From JBEVOS01 sp964563395 (GTDB lineage Bacteria; Pseudomonadota; Alphaproteobacteria; Caulobacterales; Aquidulcibacteraceae), in the NCBI GenBank assembly GCA_964563395.1, contig CAZLWK010000004.1, positions 129,716 to 193,715 of the forward strand: a DNA stretch of 64,000 nt, in the 5' to 3' direction. Under the pieces are notes generated by a model, which worked only from the letters and a program-made list of their open reading frames with translations, did no database searches and was not told where the DNA came from. Made by a program: the position numbers and the translations under genes. Positions 25,781-35,124 of this stretch are shown one piece after another (positions within the stretch are counted from its first letter, which is position 1; each line of letters opens with the position of its first letter).

Positions 25781-27360
25781 CCACGCTCGCCGCCTCCGCC
25801 GCGGCCCAGCCCGCGGAGGAAGAGGTTCCCGCATGGCTATGGATTTCCATGATCGCCATGATGTTTGGGAATTTCATGGCGCTCCTCGATATTCAGATCG
25901 TGGCCAGCGCCATCGGATCGATTCAGGCGGGCGTTTCGGCCAGCCGCGATGAAGTGAGCCGCGTTCAATCGGCGTATTTGATCGCCGAGGTGATCGGCAT
26001 TCCGCTTTCCGGATTTCTGGGCCGCGCGCTTGGCATCCGGCTTTTGTTCGCGCTCTCTGCGCTGTCGTTCGGTTTTGCTTCGCTCCTGTGCGCGATCGCA
26101 TGGGATATGAATTCGCTCATCACCTTCCGCGCGCTGCAAGGCTTCGCTGGCGCAGCCATGATCCCAACGACCATGGCCACGCTCTATTCGAAATTTCCGC
26201 CCAGCAAGCAGGGCATGACCGGCGCGATGGTTGGGCTGATCTCGTCGCTGGGGCCGACGATCGGACCTTCCCTGGGCGGCTTCATCGCGGAGAATTTCGG
26301 TTGGCGGATGCTGTTTTGGATCAACATCATCCCTTCTATAGCGATCGCCGCCTTGGTGTTTCGCTTCATGCGCGGGGACAAGCCTGAATTCGCGATGCTG
26401 AAGCGCATCGATTTTCTCGGGCTCGGCGCGATGGCGATCTTCCTCGGCCTCTTGGAGTACGTGCTCGACGAAGGTCCGGGCGATGGCTGGTTCCGCGACG
26501 GCGGCATCGTTCTGTCCAGCATTGTCTGCGTGATCGCGGGCGGTGTTTTTCTTTGGCGCGCCTTGAGCGTCATCACGCCGATCGTCGATCTGCGCCCGCT
26601 TGGCAATCGTGTCTTCGCCACTGGCGCCGCGCTTGGCTTTCTCATCGGCATGGGCCTGTTCGGGCCGATCTTTCTGCAGCCGGTTTTTCTCGGCGAGGTG
26701 CGTGGGCTCAATCCCGAACAGATTGGCGCGCTGATGTGGGGGCAGGGCCTCACCATGCTGATCGCGATGCCGATCATCGGCGTCTACATCCGAACGCTGC
26801 CGGACCTGCGGCCCTTCGGTTTCGCCGGCTTCCTGCTCGCGGCGGCCTCGTGCTGGCTGCAGACGCATCTGACCGCGCAGAGCGGGTTTTCCGATTTCAT
26901 GATCCCCCAGGTGCTTCGCGGCTTCGGCATGATGCTGATGTTCATGTCGGTGATGCAGCCCGCCTTGCAGGCGCTGCCGCCGCATCTCATTCAATCGGCG
27001 ACGGGTTTGTTCAATCTGTTCAGAAATCTCGGCGGGGCGCTGGGCTTGGCGCTTCTGAACACCGTGCATACTTACTCGTTCGCGCTGCACCGCCAGGAAT
27101 TATACGCGGGCGCGGACATCAACGATCCCGCCGTGCGTATGGTGATCGAACAGCAGCAGCGTCATCTAGAGCTCACCGGCGCGCTCGATCCGGAGCGCCA
27201 AGCGATCGTGTCCTACGTCTCTTATCTGGACCGTGAGGCGCTGGTGATGACGTTCAACGATCAATTCATGTTTCTGGCGGTTCTGCTCACGATCGCCTCG
27301 GTCTTCATGTGGACGATGAAGCGCGGCGATTATCAGCCTTCAAGGGCGGATGCGCATTGA
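25777..27360 (+). CDS. EmrB/QacA-family (DHA2) MFS drug transporter
   Basis: Inner-membrane proton antiporter of 527 aa with about 14 hydrophobic segments, as expected for DHA2. Motif C-like GPTIGPSLGG and the DIQIVASAIGSI segment of TM1 are visible. GTG start at 25777 overlaps the emrA-type stop, indicating translational coupling. It pairs with the upstream adaptor for multidrug export. It converges on the glutathione peroxidase gene with 3 bases between. Confidence 0.94.
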   Translation: MTTLAASAAAQPAEEEVPAWLWISMIAMMFGNFMALLDIQIVASAIGSIQAGVSASRDEVSRVQSAYLIAEVIGIPLSGFLGRALGIRLLFALSALSFGFASLLCAIAWDMNSLITFRALQGFAGAAMIPTTMATLYSKFPPSKQGMTGAMVGLISSLGPTIGPSLGGFIAENFGWRMLFWINIIPSIAIAALVFRFMRGDKPEFAMLKRIDFLGLGAMAIFLGLLEYVLDEGPGDGWFRDGGIVLSSIVCVIAGGVFLWRALSVITPIVDLRPLGNRVFATGAALGFLIGMGLFGPIFLQPVFLGEVRGLNPEQIGALMWGQGLTMLIAMPIIGVYIRTLPDLRPFGFAGFLLAAASCWLQTHLTAQSGFSDFMIPQVLRGFGMMLMFMSVMQPALQALPPHLIQSATGLFNLFRNLGGALGLALLNTVHTYSFALHRQELYAGADINDPAVRMVIEQQQRHLELTGALDPERQAIVSYVSYLDREALVMTFNDQFMFLAVLLTIASVFMWTMKRGDYQPSRADAH

Positions 27361-27363
27361 GCG

Positions 27364-27858
27364 TTAGGCGCCGCCTGAGATCGTGCGGTCGATCACGCTG
27401 ACCAGCGCGGGCGATAACGGCGCCTCTTTCGAGCCGAAGCCGTCCACCAAGGCGCCGTCTTTGCCGATGAGATATTTGTGGAAGTTCCAGCGCGGCAGCG
27501 CCGCTTCGCCCAATTCAGCTGCGATCCACCCATAGAAGGGATGGCGCCGTTCGCGCGACACGATGTCGACCTTGCCGGCCATGGGGAAGGTGACGTCGTA
27601 CGTGTTGGTGCAGAAGGCGCTGATCTCCAGCTCGGACGCGCTTTCCTGGCCGCCAAAATCATTGCACGGCACGCCCACGATCACGAGGCCCTTGGCGGCC
27701 TTGGCCTTATAGAGCGCCTCAAGATCGCGATATTGCGGCGTCAGCCCGCACGCGCTCGCCACGTTCACGACCAGGAGGGCCTTGCCCGCGAAATCGGAGA
27801 GCGGCAGCGGCGCATGCTGGGCGAGCGTGACGAAGCTGAAATCGTGCGCGTTGGCCAT
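27364..27858 (-). CDS. Glutathione peroxidase family protein
   Basis: Thiol peroxidase, 164 aa. Active-site residues are C37 (ASACGLTPQY), Q71 (FGGQES), W124 and N125 (RWNFHKYL), with a second cysteine C65 (GVPCNDFGG). It is a Cys, not Sec, enzyme. ATG 27858 gives the family N-terminus, but an in-frame ATG at 27930 overlaps the upstream hydrolase stop by ATGA and would add 24 residues. Reduces hydrogen peroxide or organic peroxides. Confidence 0.93.
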   Translation of the reverse strand: MANAHDFSFVTLAQHAPLPLSDFAGKALLVVNVASACGLTPQYRDLEALYKAKAAKGLVIVGVPCNDFGGQESASELEISAFCTNTYDVTFPMAGKVDIVSRERRHPFYGWIAAELGEAALPRWNFHKYLIGKDGALVDGFGSKEAPLSPALVSVIDRTISGGA

Positions 27859-27926
27859 GCTTGGCTGCTCCCATCGCTCCGCGCGCCGGCGGGGGCCGGC
27901 GTGGCGAAGCATTTTTGCCGTGGCGT

Positions 27927-28589
27927 TCATTCGGCGCTGATCGCCGCATCGGAAACCCAGGGATTGGTCTTGCGTTCCTGCCCGAAGCTCGACATCGGCC
28001 CATGGCCGGGCACGAAGCGGATTTCGTCGCCGAGTGGAAACAGCTTCTCGCGAATGGCGTGGATGAGGCTTTGATAATCGCCGCGCGGAAAGTCGGTGCG
28101 CCCGATCGAGCCTTGAAAGATCACGTCGCCGACGAAAGCGAGCTTGCTCTCATTGTGCAGGAACACCACGTGCCCCGGCGTATGGCCCGGCGTATGGATC
28201 ACGTCGAAGCTGAGCGCGCCAAGCGCGACCGTGTCGCCATCCTTCAGCCAGCGATCGGGCGTGACATCGCGCGCTTCGGGCAGGCCATAGCGCGCGCCTT
28301 GTTCGGAAATGGAGTGAAGCAGCCAGGCTTCGTCTTCGTGCGGGCCCTCGACTGGCACGCCGAAGCGCTCACGCAAGTCGGCGGCCGCGCCCGCATGATC
28401 AAGATGGCCGTGCGTGAGCAGGATTTTCTCCAGCGTGGCGCCGGATTTTTCGAGGCCCGCGAGCAGGCGCGGCATGTCCCCGCCCGGATCGATGAAGGCG
28501 GCGCGCTTGGTTTCGCCGCACCAGACAAGGCTGGTGTTCTGCTGAAACGGTGTGACCGGGATGATCATGGCGTGGAGGCGGGGCTGCAT
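27927..28589 (-). CDS. MBL-fold metallohydrolase (glyoxalase II-like)
   Basis: Metallo-beta-lactamase fold hydrolase, 220 aa, with the metal motif THGHLDH (H60, H62, D64, H65) and later ligands in HTPGHTPGH, FVGDVIF and PGHGP. It is closest to the small YcbL/GloB-like group. An internal ATG (28568) would give MIIPVTPFQQN, equally plausible. It lies upstream of, and overlapping, glutathione peroxidase; both suit detoxification of thiol adducts. Confidence 0.9.
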   Translation of the reverse strand: MQPRLHAMIIPVTPFQQNTSLVWCGETKRAAFIDPGGDMPRLLAGLEKSGATLEKILLTHGHLDHAGAAADLRERFGVPVEGPHEDEAWLLHSISEQGARYGLPEARDVTPDRWLKDGDTVALGALSFDVIHTPGHTPGHVVFLHNESKLAFVGDVIFQGSIGRTDFPRGDYQSLIHAIREKLFPLGDEIRFVPGHGPMSSFGQERKTNPWVSDAAISAE

Positions 28590-28621
28590 GGGCGTCCCTT
28601 AGCGGCCCTGGCGCTCTGACG

Positions 28622-30247
28622 CTAGGCTGACGCCGCCGCATCCCTTAGCGTCACCCCGGCTGCGGCGAGCGCCGCGCGCAGGGGCTCAAGGCCAGGGCCA
28701 TAGCGGCGCCAGCGGCCAATCGAACTGGAATAGATCGGGTTGCGCACTTGCACTGCGCTTGGCGTCGCCACCGGCGCTTCGTTTTCATGGAAGTTCAAGC
28801 AGCGATCGTCCCACGGCAGGCCGCAGAAATCGATCAGCCGACGCGCTTCGCCTTCGAGGTCGGCGACGACGCTTTCATATTGAACTTCGGTGAAGCGATC
28901 GGGCGGCAGCACGGCGCGCCAATGCGCCATCAGCCGGTCGAACAGCGCGTAATAGCGCGCCGTCGTCTCAAGCCCATACGAATACCAATAATGCGCGGCC
29001 TCGCCGTTGAAGATCTGCCGGAAATTGCTGAGGCACGCGTCCATCGGATCGCGACGCAGACAGATGATGCGCGCATTGGGCATGGCCCTATGGATGAGGC
29101 CCGCATAGAGGAAATTGATCGGCATCTTGTCGAGCACGTGCTTCTCATCGCCGATGCGCGCGCGCGCGGCGGCGAGATAGCTTTCCGCGAACGCGACGAG
29201 ATCGATCCGCGCCGTCGCCGCCATCACCTTGGCGTCGCTGGCGGGGGGCGCAACGAGCGGCAGCGCCATTTCCGCCGAAAGACGCGCGACATGCCCGAGT
29301 TCGCCGGCGGAGGCGACGTCGGGATGGCTGGAGACGATGCGGTCCATCAAGGTGGTGCCGGTGCGCGGCATGCCGATCACGAAGATCGCGTCCTCGCGCA
29401 TCGAGCCGCGCCCCTCGGGCGTCGCCGCGAACGCCTCGCGCGCGGCGGCGAACAGCTTTTCGGCATGGGCGGTCATGTCGCCGACCGCGGCGGCCTTCGG
29501 CGCCTTGGCCTTCAAGAGCCAGTCGAGCGCGGTCTCGCAGTCGCCGAGATCGTCATAGGTTTTGGCGAGCGCGTGGCCGATCTGCAGCTTGGCGTCGATC
29601 TCGGTCTCCGCCGCGAATTGGCGCTCCAACTCGGCGATGAAATTCTCCTCCCGCGTTTGCTTGCGCAGATGCACCAGGGCCGCATAGGGGCGGCGCCGAT
29701 GCGGGGCGTGCTTGAGCTCGGCGCGGAACGCCTTTTCGGCCGTCTCGAAATCGCCGCTGAACTGGGCCGACACGCCGAGATTGCGCAGATAGCGGTCATT
29801 GGCCGGGTCGCGCGCCACCGCCTCCTCGAAAAAAGGGATCGCCCGGTCATGCTGGCCGGCATGGCTGAAGATCACGCCGATCGTGTCGAAGGTGAGCGCA
29901 TCCTTGGGGCCGCGCGCGGCGGCGGCTTCGGCGGCCGCGAACGCCTCGGCTTCGCGCCGCTGGCGGATGAGGGCCTTGCCGAGATGGGCGTGATAGGCGG
30001 CGGGCGCGGGATCGATGGCGATGGCGCGCTGAAACAATTCGCCCGCCTTCTCGAAATTGTCGTGCTCGGCCCCGATGAGCCCCAGGATGAAGAACGCCTC
30101 GGCGCAGCGGGAATCCTCGCGCAGCGCCAGGAGCGAGGCGCCATGGGCGGTGCGAAAATCCCGCGCCAGGAGCGCGCGCCGCGCCTCGGCCAGAAACTCT
30201 TGCGTGCTTGTCACAATGCTGAAGCCATTTTGTTGCGGCGGCGCCAC
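28622..30247 (-). CDS. TPR-repeat sulfotransferase
   Basis: 541 aa. Residues about 15-250 are tetratricopeptide repeats; residues about 285-530 are a sulfotransferase domain with the 5'-phosphosulfate-binding loop IFVIGMPRTGTTLMDRI (from 288) and a 3'-phosphate region around ICLRRDPMDACLSNF. It would transfer sulfate from PAPS to an unknown acceptor. It is divergent from a TonB-dependent receptor, a pairing common in sphingomonads and Caulobacter relatives, suggesting uptake of sulfated or sulfatable substrates. No signal peptide is seen. Confidence 0.9.
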   Translation of the reverse strand: MAPPQQNGFSIVTSTQEFLAEARRALLARDFRTAHGASLLALREDSRCAEAFFILGLIGAEHDNFEKAGELFQRAIAIDPAPAAYHAHLGKALIRQRREAEAFAAAEAAAARGPKDALTFDTIGVIFSHAGQHDRAIPFFEEAVARDPANDRYLRNLGVSAQFSGDFETAEKAFRAELKHAPHRRRPYAALVHLRKQTREENFIAELERQFAAETEIDAKLQIGHALAKTYDDLGDCETALDWLLKAKAPKAAAVGDMTAHAEKLFAAAREAFAATPEGRGSMREDAIFVIGMPRTGTTLMDRIVSSHPDVASAGELGHVARLSAEMALPLVAPPASDAKVMAATARIDLVAFAESYLAAARARIGDEKHVLDKMPINFLYAGLIHRAMPNARIICLRRDPMDACLSNFRQIFNGEAAHYWYSYGLETTARYYALFDRLMAHWRAVLPPDRFTEVQYESVVADLEGEARRLIDFCGLPWDDRCLNFHENEAPVATPSAVQVRNPIYSSSIGRWRRYGPGLEPLRAALAAAGVTLRDAAASA

Positions 30248-30441
30248 AGCGTGCCTGGAATGGGCGTCATTTCTAGCCCCTTCCGCTGCGCAAGGTCGAC
30301 GCCGCCGCTTTTTGCGTCAGAACTGTGTCCATTGCGGGTCCGTTAGGCGCCGAGTCGTGAAAGCGCGGTGTGAACAGGGCGTCACCTTGTTCCCGCGCGC
30401 TCGAAGCGCAAGCTGACCGACTGGAATTGAAGGGGAAATGC

Positions 30442-32976
30442 ATGAGAATGTCGAACAGCCGGCGGCGCCTGGCGATCCTGACCAGCACGATCAGCGCCTT
30501 CGCCCTGCCGTTCATGGCCGGCGGCGTGGCGGCGGCGCAGGACGCGGCGGCCTCGGGGGACGATGAGATCGTCGTCACCGGCTCGCGGCGGGCGGTGAGC
30601 GTCCAGGACGTGCCGGTCAACATCGCGGCGGTCGGGGCCCAGCAGATCGAGGAGACCGGCGTCCAGGATTTGACCGAGCTGGCGACGCTCGTGCCCGGCC
30701 TGCGCATCATCGATCAGGGCACCCACGCCTCGAACCCGATCATCGTGCGCGGCCTCAACGCCGACCCGCTCGGCTCCAATGACGGCTCCACCGATGGCGG
30801 CGGCACGGTCGGCGTCTATGTCGGGGATATCCCGCTCGTCGTCGATTTGCGCCTTGAGGATATGGAGCGCGTCGAGGTGCTGATGGGGCCGCAGGGCACG
30901 CTCTATGGCTCCGGAACGCTCGGCGGCGCGATCCGCTACATCCCCACGCGCCCCCAATTCGGCGAAGCGACGATCGGCTATCGCGCGGATGTCTATAGCT
31001 ACAGCGAGGGCGACGATCTCTCGAACGAAGTCGGCATGACGTTCAACATCCCGGTCGGCGACAAGTTCGCCATTCGTGGTGTGATCGACCGCCTCGAGGA
31101 TTCCGGCTTCATCGATTACAATTATATCGTCCAGGAGCCGGGCGTTTCGGAATCGGATTTGACCGATTTCAATGACCCCGCGCAGCGCGCGGCCAATCTG
31201 GCGCCGGTGGCGGACGCCAACGACGAGGACATCGTCTCGGGCCGCATCGCGTTCCGCTGGGCGCCGACAGAAACATATGAAGCTAATCTGACCTATTTCT
31301 TCCAGAATTCGCTCTCTGGCGGGCGTCAGATGAGCTCACACCGCGGCGTTCTGCCGGGCGTTGACGAATATGAATCCACCAAGCGCGTGCGCGAAACGTT
31401 CGAACGCAATATCGATTTGCTCGCGCTTGAGCAGACATTCGATGTCGGCTTCGCCGAACTCACGTCCTCGACGGGCTATTCGCGCATCTTCGAGAAGACG
31501 CAGCGCGATCAGACGGACCTGCTGCTGCTGCTGAATCCGGCCTAATATTATTATTATTACGACAATTTCCCGACCTTCACGGCGTTGACGCTCGACACCA
31601 CGGACCAGACGCAGTTTTCGCAGGAAGTGCGTCTCGTTTCGACGACCGAAGGCCCGGTCAGCTGGCTCGTCGGCGCGTTTTACAGCCAGCAGCGTTCCGA
31701 CGACACGAGTTCGGAATTCACGCCCGGCTTCTCGCAATTCTGGTTCGACAATTATTTCAGCGCAGCGCCGCGGCCGGACGATTTGGAATATTACAATGTC
31801 GGCTTCCAGGATTTGATTGAGCAGGGGCTGTTCGGCGAACTAGGGTTTGATCTGACGGATCGTTGGAATGTCACGGTCGGCGCGCGCTATTACACCTACA
31901 ATCTGCGCACCGAAGGCGCGACGACATTCCCGATCCTGCGAACGGCGTTGGGCGCCTATGGCCCGGATGAGGTGATCCTGCCGGCCTTGATCCCCGCCAA
32001 TCAGCGGGATGAGGGCACGCTGTGGAAGTTCAACACGTCGTTCGACTTCACCGACGACATCATGGGCTATTTCACCTACAGTGAAGGCTTCCGCATCGGG
32101 AATACGAACGGCCTTAATCCATGCACGCCCGGCGGCGGGCAGAGCGTGTGCGCCTCGCCTGGCGAGGAGGAATACAACGCCGACGTCACCGAGAATTTCG
32201 AAATCGGCTTCCGTACCGAGTGGATGGATGGGCGCCTGATCCTCAATCTGGCGACCTATTATATCGATTGGGTGGGGCCGCAGGTGACGTCCGCCTCGCT
32301 CGTCGGCTCCCAGCCGATCATCATCAATGGCGAAGGGGCGTCCACGCGCGGTTATGAAATCAATTTCAATTGGGAAGCGACCGAGCGCTTCACCGTTCGC
32401 GGCGCCTACTCTTACACGGACAGCCAGCTTTCGGCGCTGTCTCGTGACCTGATCACGGTGTTGAACCAGGAAAATGGCTTCGTGGTGCCGAACGACGGGA
32501 GCGTGCTCGATCCGGAATCTCCGTTCTTCGGGCTGACTCCCGGAGACCCCGCCTCGGCCTTCCGCATCGACGGGCAAAAGGGCGATCGTCTGCCGGGCGC
32601 GCCGCAGCATTCGGGCAGTCTCTTCTTCAATTACAATCTGCCCCTGGAGAACGGGCTCGAATGGGATTTCAGCTATGGCGTTTCCGCCATCAGCGAAGTG
32701 CTCACACGCACCGGTGGCCGCGGCGGCAGCCTCGTCCTGCCCAGCTATTCGATCTCCAACATCTCAGCCGCGCTATCGGGGGATAATTGGGGCCTCAAAT
32801 TCTACGTGAACAATTTGTTCGACGAGTTCGCCGAAATCGGCGCGGTCGGCTCGCCGCTGAGCAACAACGTCTTCACCGACGATGCGGGCGGCCCGGTCTA
32901 TACACGCGGGTACTATTCAGACGTTCTGCCGCCGCGCACCATCGGCGTGCGCGTCAATTACGAGTTCGGCGACTAA
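30442..32976 (+). pseudogene. TonB-dependent receptor interrupted by an in-frame TAA
   Basis: Outer-membrane receptor frame of 843 sense codons plus one internal stop. The signal peptide (to GVAAAQ) is followed by DEIVVTG (TonB-box-like), a plug domain (VPVNIAAVGAQQIEE...VRGLNADP) and a beta-barrel ending RTIGVRVNYEFGD. A TAA at 31543-31545 splits it into 367 and 476 residues; the same frame continues immediately, as TAT x4 then TAC. No restart with a ribosome site follows. AGGGGAA precedes ATG 30442. Pseudogene, sequencing error or readthrough remain possible; reading frame and motifs are otherwise intact. Confidence 0.85.
31543..31563 (+). other. Internal ochre stop within a TAT/TAC tract of the TonB receptor
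   Basis: The sense strand reads GCC TAA then four TAT and one TAC codons, just after a CTG triplet run (from about 31519). A single TAT- or TAC-to-TAA change would explain the stop; a triplet-repeat length change would not shift the frame. Confidence 0.85.
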
Positions 32977-33002
32977 GGCCGGCCTCATAAGCGTGAACCA
33001 AG

Positions 33003-33031
33003 CGCCCGCCGGTCCTGCCGGCGGGCGTTTT
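33003..33031 (+). terminator. Rho-independent terminator after the TonB receptor
   Basis: Perfect 10-bp GC stem CGCCCGCCGG/CCGGCGGGCG with loop TCCTG and a TTTT tail, 26 bases after the receptor stop. Confidence 0.88.
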
Positions 33032-33144
33032 CCGTTCGGCGGGACGCTTTCCCCACCGTCGCGTTGAAGGCGGCTCCGGGCTTTGCTTTAAGGGCGCTCC
33101 AAGGCGCACTTCAGATGCGCCAGCCCAAACCCCCGGGGAGCCCC

Positions 33145-34725
33145 ATGATCGACCACGACGCTCTGACCTCCATCGCCGCCGTGCCGGCCTATCATGCGCG
33201 CGTGCGGCCGAACGCCCTCGTCATGCGCTTTGAGGGGCGCGAGACGAACTGGGCGCAGTTCGAGGCGCGCACCAACCAGGCCGCGAACGGTCTCGCCGCG
33301 CTGGGCGTGAAGCCGGGCGAGCGCATCTGTTATGTGGGCAAGAACACGGATTGGTATTTCGAAGCCTGGTTCGCGGCGACCAAGATCGGGGCGGTGATGT
33401 GCCCGATCGGGTGGCGGCTCGCGCCGCCGGAAGTCGCCTTCATCATCGAGGATTCCAAGGCGCCGGTGGTGATCGTGGGCGAGGAATTCGTCGAGCACGT
33501 GGAGAAAGTGGCGGCGCTGCTTTCGTTCCGGCCGAAGGTGATCGCGCTCGGCGCCAATGATCGCGGCTGGCCAATCTATGCGGACTGGCGCGACCAGCAA
33601 TCGAACGCCCCGCCGGCGCATGTGGTGGATCGCCAGGACGTGTGCATCCAGCTCTACACCTCGGGCACAACGGGCAATCCGAAGGGCGTGATGCTCACGC
33701 ACTACAATTTCACCTTCCTGCGCAAGACGATGGACGACGCGAACCTCACCTGGAACCGCTGGAGCGCGGAGGATGTGAGCCTCGTGGCGATGCCGATCAG
33801 CCATATCGGCGGTTCGGGCTGGGGCTTTCAGAGCTTTTATTTCGGCGCGCTCGCCGTGATCGCGCGCGAATTCGATCCAAACGCCGTGCTCGATTTCATC
33901 GAACGCGACCGCATCTCGAAGCTGTTCCTGGTGCCCGCCGCGATGCAGATCGTGCTGCGCAATCCGCGCGCGCGCGAGGTCGATTACAGCCGCCTCAAGA
34001 CGATCCTTTATGGCGCATCGCCTATTCCGCTTGAGCTTCTGAAAGAGGGCATCGCCGTGTTCAAATGCGGCTTCGCCCAGCAATATGGGATGACCGAAAC
34101 AACCGGCACGGTGGTGGCGCTGCCGCCGGAGGATCATGACGTCGCCGGCGCGCCGCGCATGCGCTCGGCCGGTAAGGCGCTGCCGGGCATGGAGATCCGC
34201 GTGATCGCGGACGATGGCTCCACGATGCCGCTCGGCGAGGTGGGCGAGATCGCCGTCAAGGGCCCCAACAACATGAAGGGCTATTGGAATTTGCCGGAGG
34301 CGACCGCGAAAACTCTCGGCGCCGATGGTTGGCTGCGCACGGGCGACGCCGGCTACATGGACGCGGACGGCTACGTCTACATCCACGATCGCGTCAAGGA
34401 CATGATCATCTCCGGCGGCGAAAACATCTATCCCGCTGAAGTGGAGAACGCGATTTTCGGACATCCCGCCGTCGCGGAAGTGGCGGTGATCGGCGTGCCG
34501 GATGAAAAATGGGGCGAGGCGGTCAAGGCCATCGTGGCGCTGAAGCCCGGCGCGGAGGGCGATCCTGCCTCGATCATCGCCTGGGCCCGCGAGCGGATCG
34601 CCGCGTTCAAGACGCCGAAAAGCGTCGATTTCATCGACGCCCTGCCGCGCAACGCGTCCGGCAAGATTTTGCGCCGCCAATTGCGCGAGCCCTATTGGAA
34701 GGGCATGACGCGGGCGGTGAATTAG
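33145..34725 (+). CDS. Acyl-CoA synthetase (AMP-binding enzyme)
   Basis: ANL-superfamily acid-CoA ligase, 526 aa. P-loop YTSGTTGNPKG (about 171-181), YGMTETTG, the hinge region GWLRTGDAGY and the C-terminal lysine region NASGKILRR are all present. It activates a carboxylic acid to its CoA thioester. GGGGAG (33135-33140) supports ATG 33145; upstream frame to 33064 is not conserved in type. With the downstream thioesterases it suggests acyl-CoA metabolism. Chain length is not deducible. Confidence 0.93.
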   Translation: MIDHDALTSIAAVPAYHARVRPNALVMRFEGRETNWAQFEARTNQAANGLAALGVKPGERICYVGKNTDWYFEAWFAATKIGAVMCPIGWRLAPPEVAFIIEDSKAPVVIVGEEFVEHVEKVAALLSFRPKVIALGANDRGWPIYADWRDQQSNAPPAHVVDRQDVCIQLYTSGTTGNPKGVMLTHYNFTFLRKTMDDANLTWNRWSAEDVSLVAMPISHIGGSGWGFQSFYFGALAVIAREFDPNAVLDFIERDRISKLFLVPAAMQIVLRNPRAREVDYSRLKTILYGASPIPLELLKEGIAVFKCGFAQQYGMTETTGTVVALPPEDHDVAGAPRMRSAGKALPGMEIRVIADDGSTMPLGEVGEIAVKGPNNMKGYWNLPEATAKTLGADGWLRTGDAGYMDADGYVYIHDRVKDMIISGGENIYPAEVENAIFGHPAVAEVAVIGVPDEKWGEAVKAIVALKPGAEGDPASIIAWARERIAAFKTPKSVDFIDALPRNASGKILRRQLREPYWKGMTRAVN

Positions 34726-34772
34726 ACCGTGATTGTTTTTGGTTGCATCAGCCAAAAACGCCAATCACGGTC
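34725..34772. repeat. Long bulged hairpin downstream of the acyl-CoA synthetase
   Basis: GACCGTGATTG pairs with CAATCACGGTC (11 bp), then a CGC bulge, then TTTTTGG with CCAAAAA around a 9-nt loop. It begins on the last base of the synthetase stop codon. There is no T-tail in the forward direction, so it is either an atypical terminator/processing hairpin or a dispersed repeat. Confidence 0.7.
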
Positions 34773-34796
34773 GATGCCAACGTTTAGGATGTGCGT

Positions 34797-35042
34797 ATGA
34801 GCGACACATTGCCGGATCGGCTCGCGGTGAACCCGAAGAGCCCCTTTTATGACGAGGCGCTGCTCGCGCGCGGCGTGGGCATTCGCTTCAACGGCGTGGA
34901 AAAAACCAATGTTGAGGAATATTGCGTCAGCGAGGGCTGGGTGAAGGTTTCGGCCGGCAAGGCCAAGGACCGTTTCGGCAATCCGATGACGATCACGCTC
35001 AAGGGCGTGGTGGAGCCGTTTTTCGAAAATGAGCCGAACTGA
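34797..35042 (+). CDS. DUF3297 family protein
   Basis: Small cytosolic protein, 81 aa, beginning MSDTLPDRLAVNPKSPFYDE, which I recognise as DUF3297 (glutathione peroxidase-neighbour family of unknown function). The middle reads GIRFNGVEKTNVEEYCVSEGWVKV. The GTG two codons upstream (34791) is less likely. It follows the hairpin at 34725-34772 and stands alone before the ene-reductase. Confidence 0.85.
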   Translation: MSDTLPDRLAVNPKSPFYDEALLARGVGIRFNGVEKTNVEEYCVSEGWVKVSAGKAKDRFGNPMTITLKGVVEPFFENEPN

Positions 35043-35124
35043 ACGCGGCGCGAGTTTTCCTGCGCTTGCGGCGTGCGCGCGCCGCGCCCACCTCAATTAA
35101 GATTGCTTCTGTTAGGACCAGCCA

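Noticed and set aside
31585..32976. Separate gene starting at TTG 31585
   Set aside because: It begins inside the beta-barrel with no ribosome site or signal; it is the remainder of the interrupted TonB receptor.
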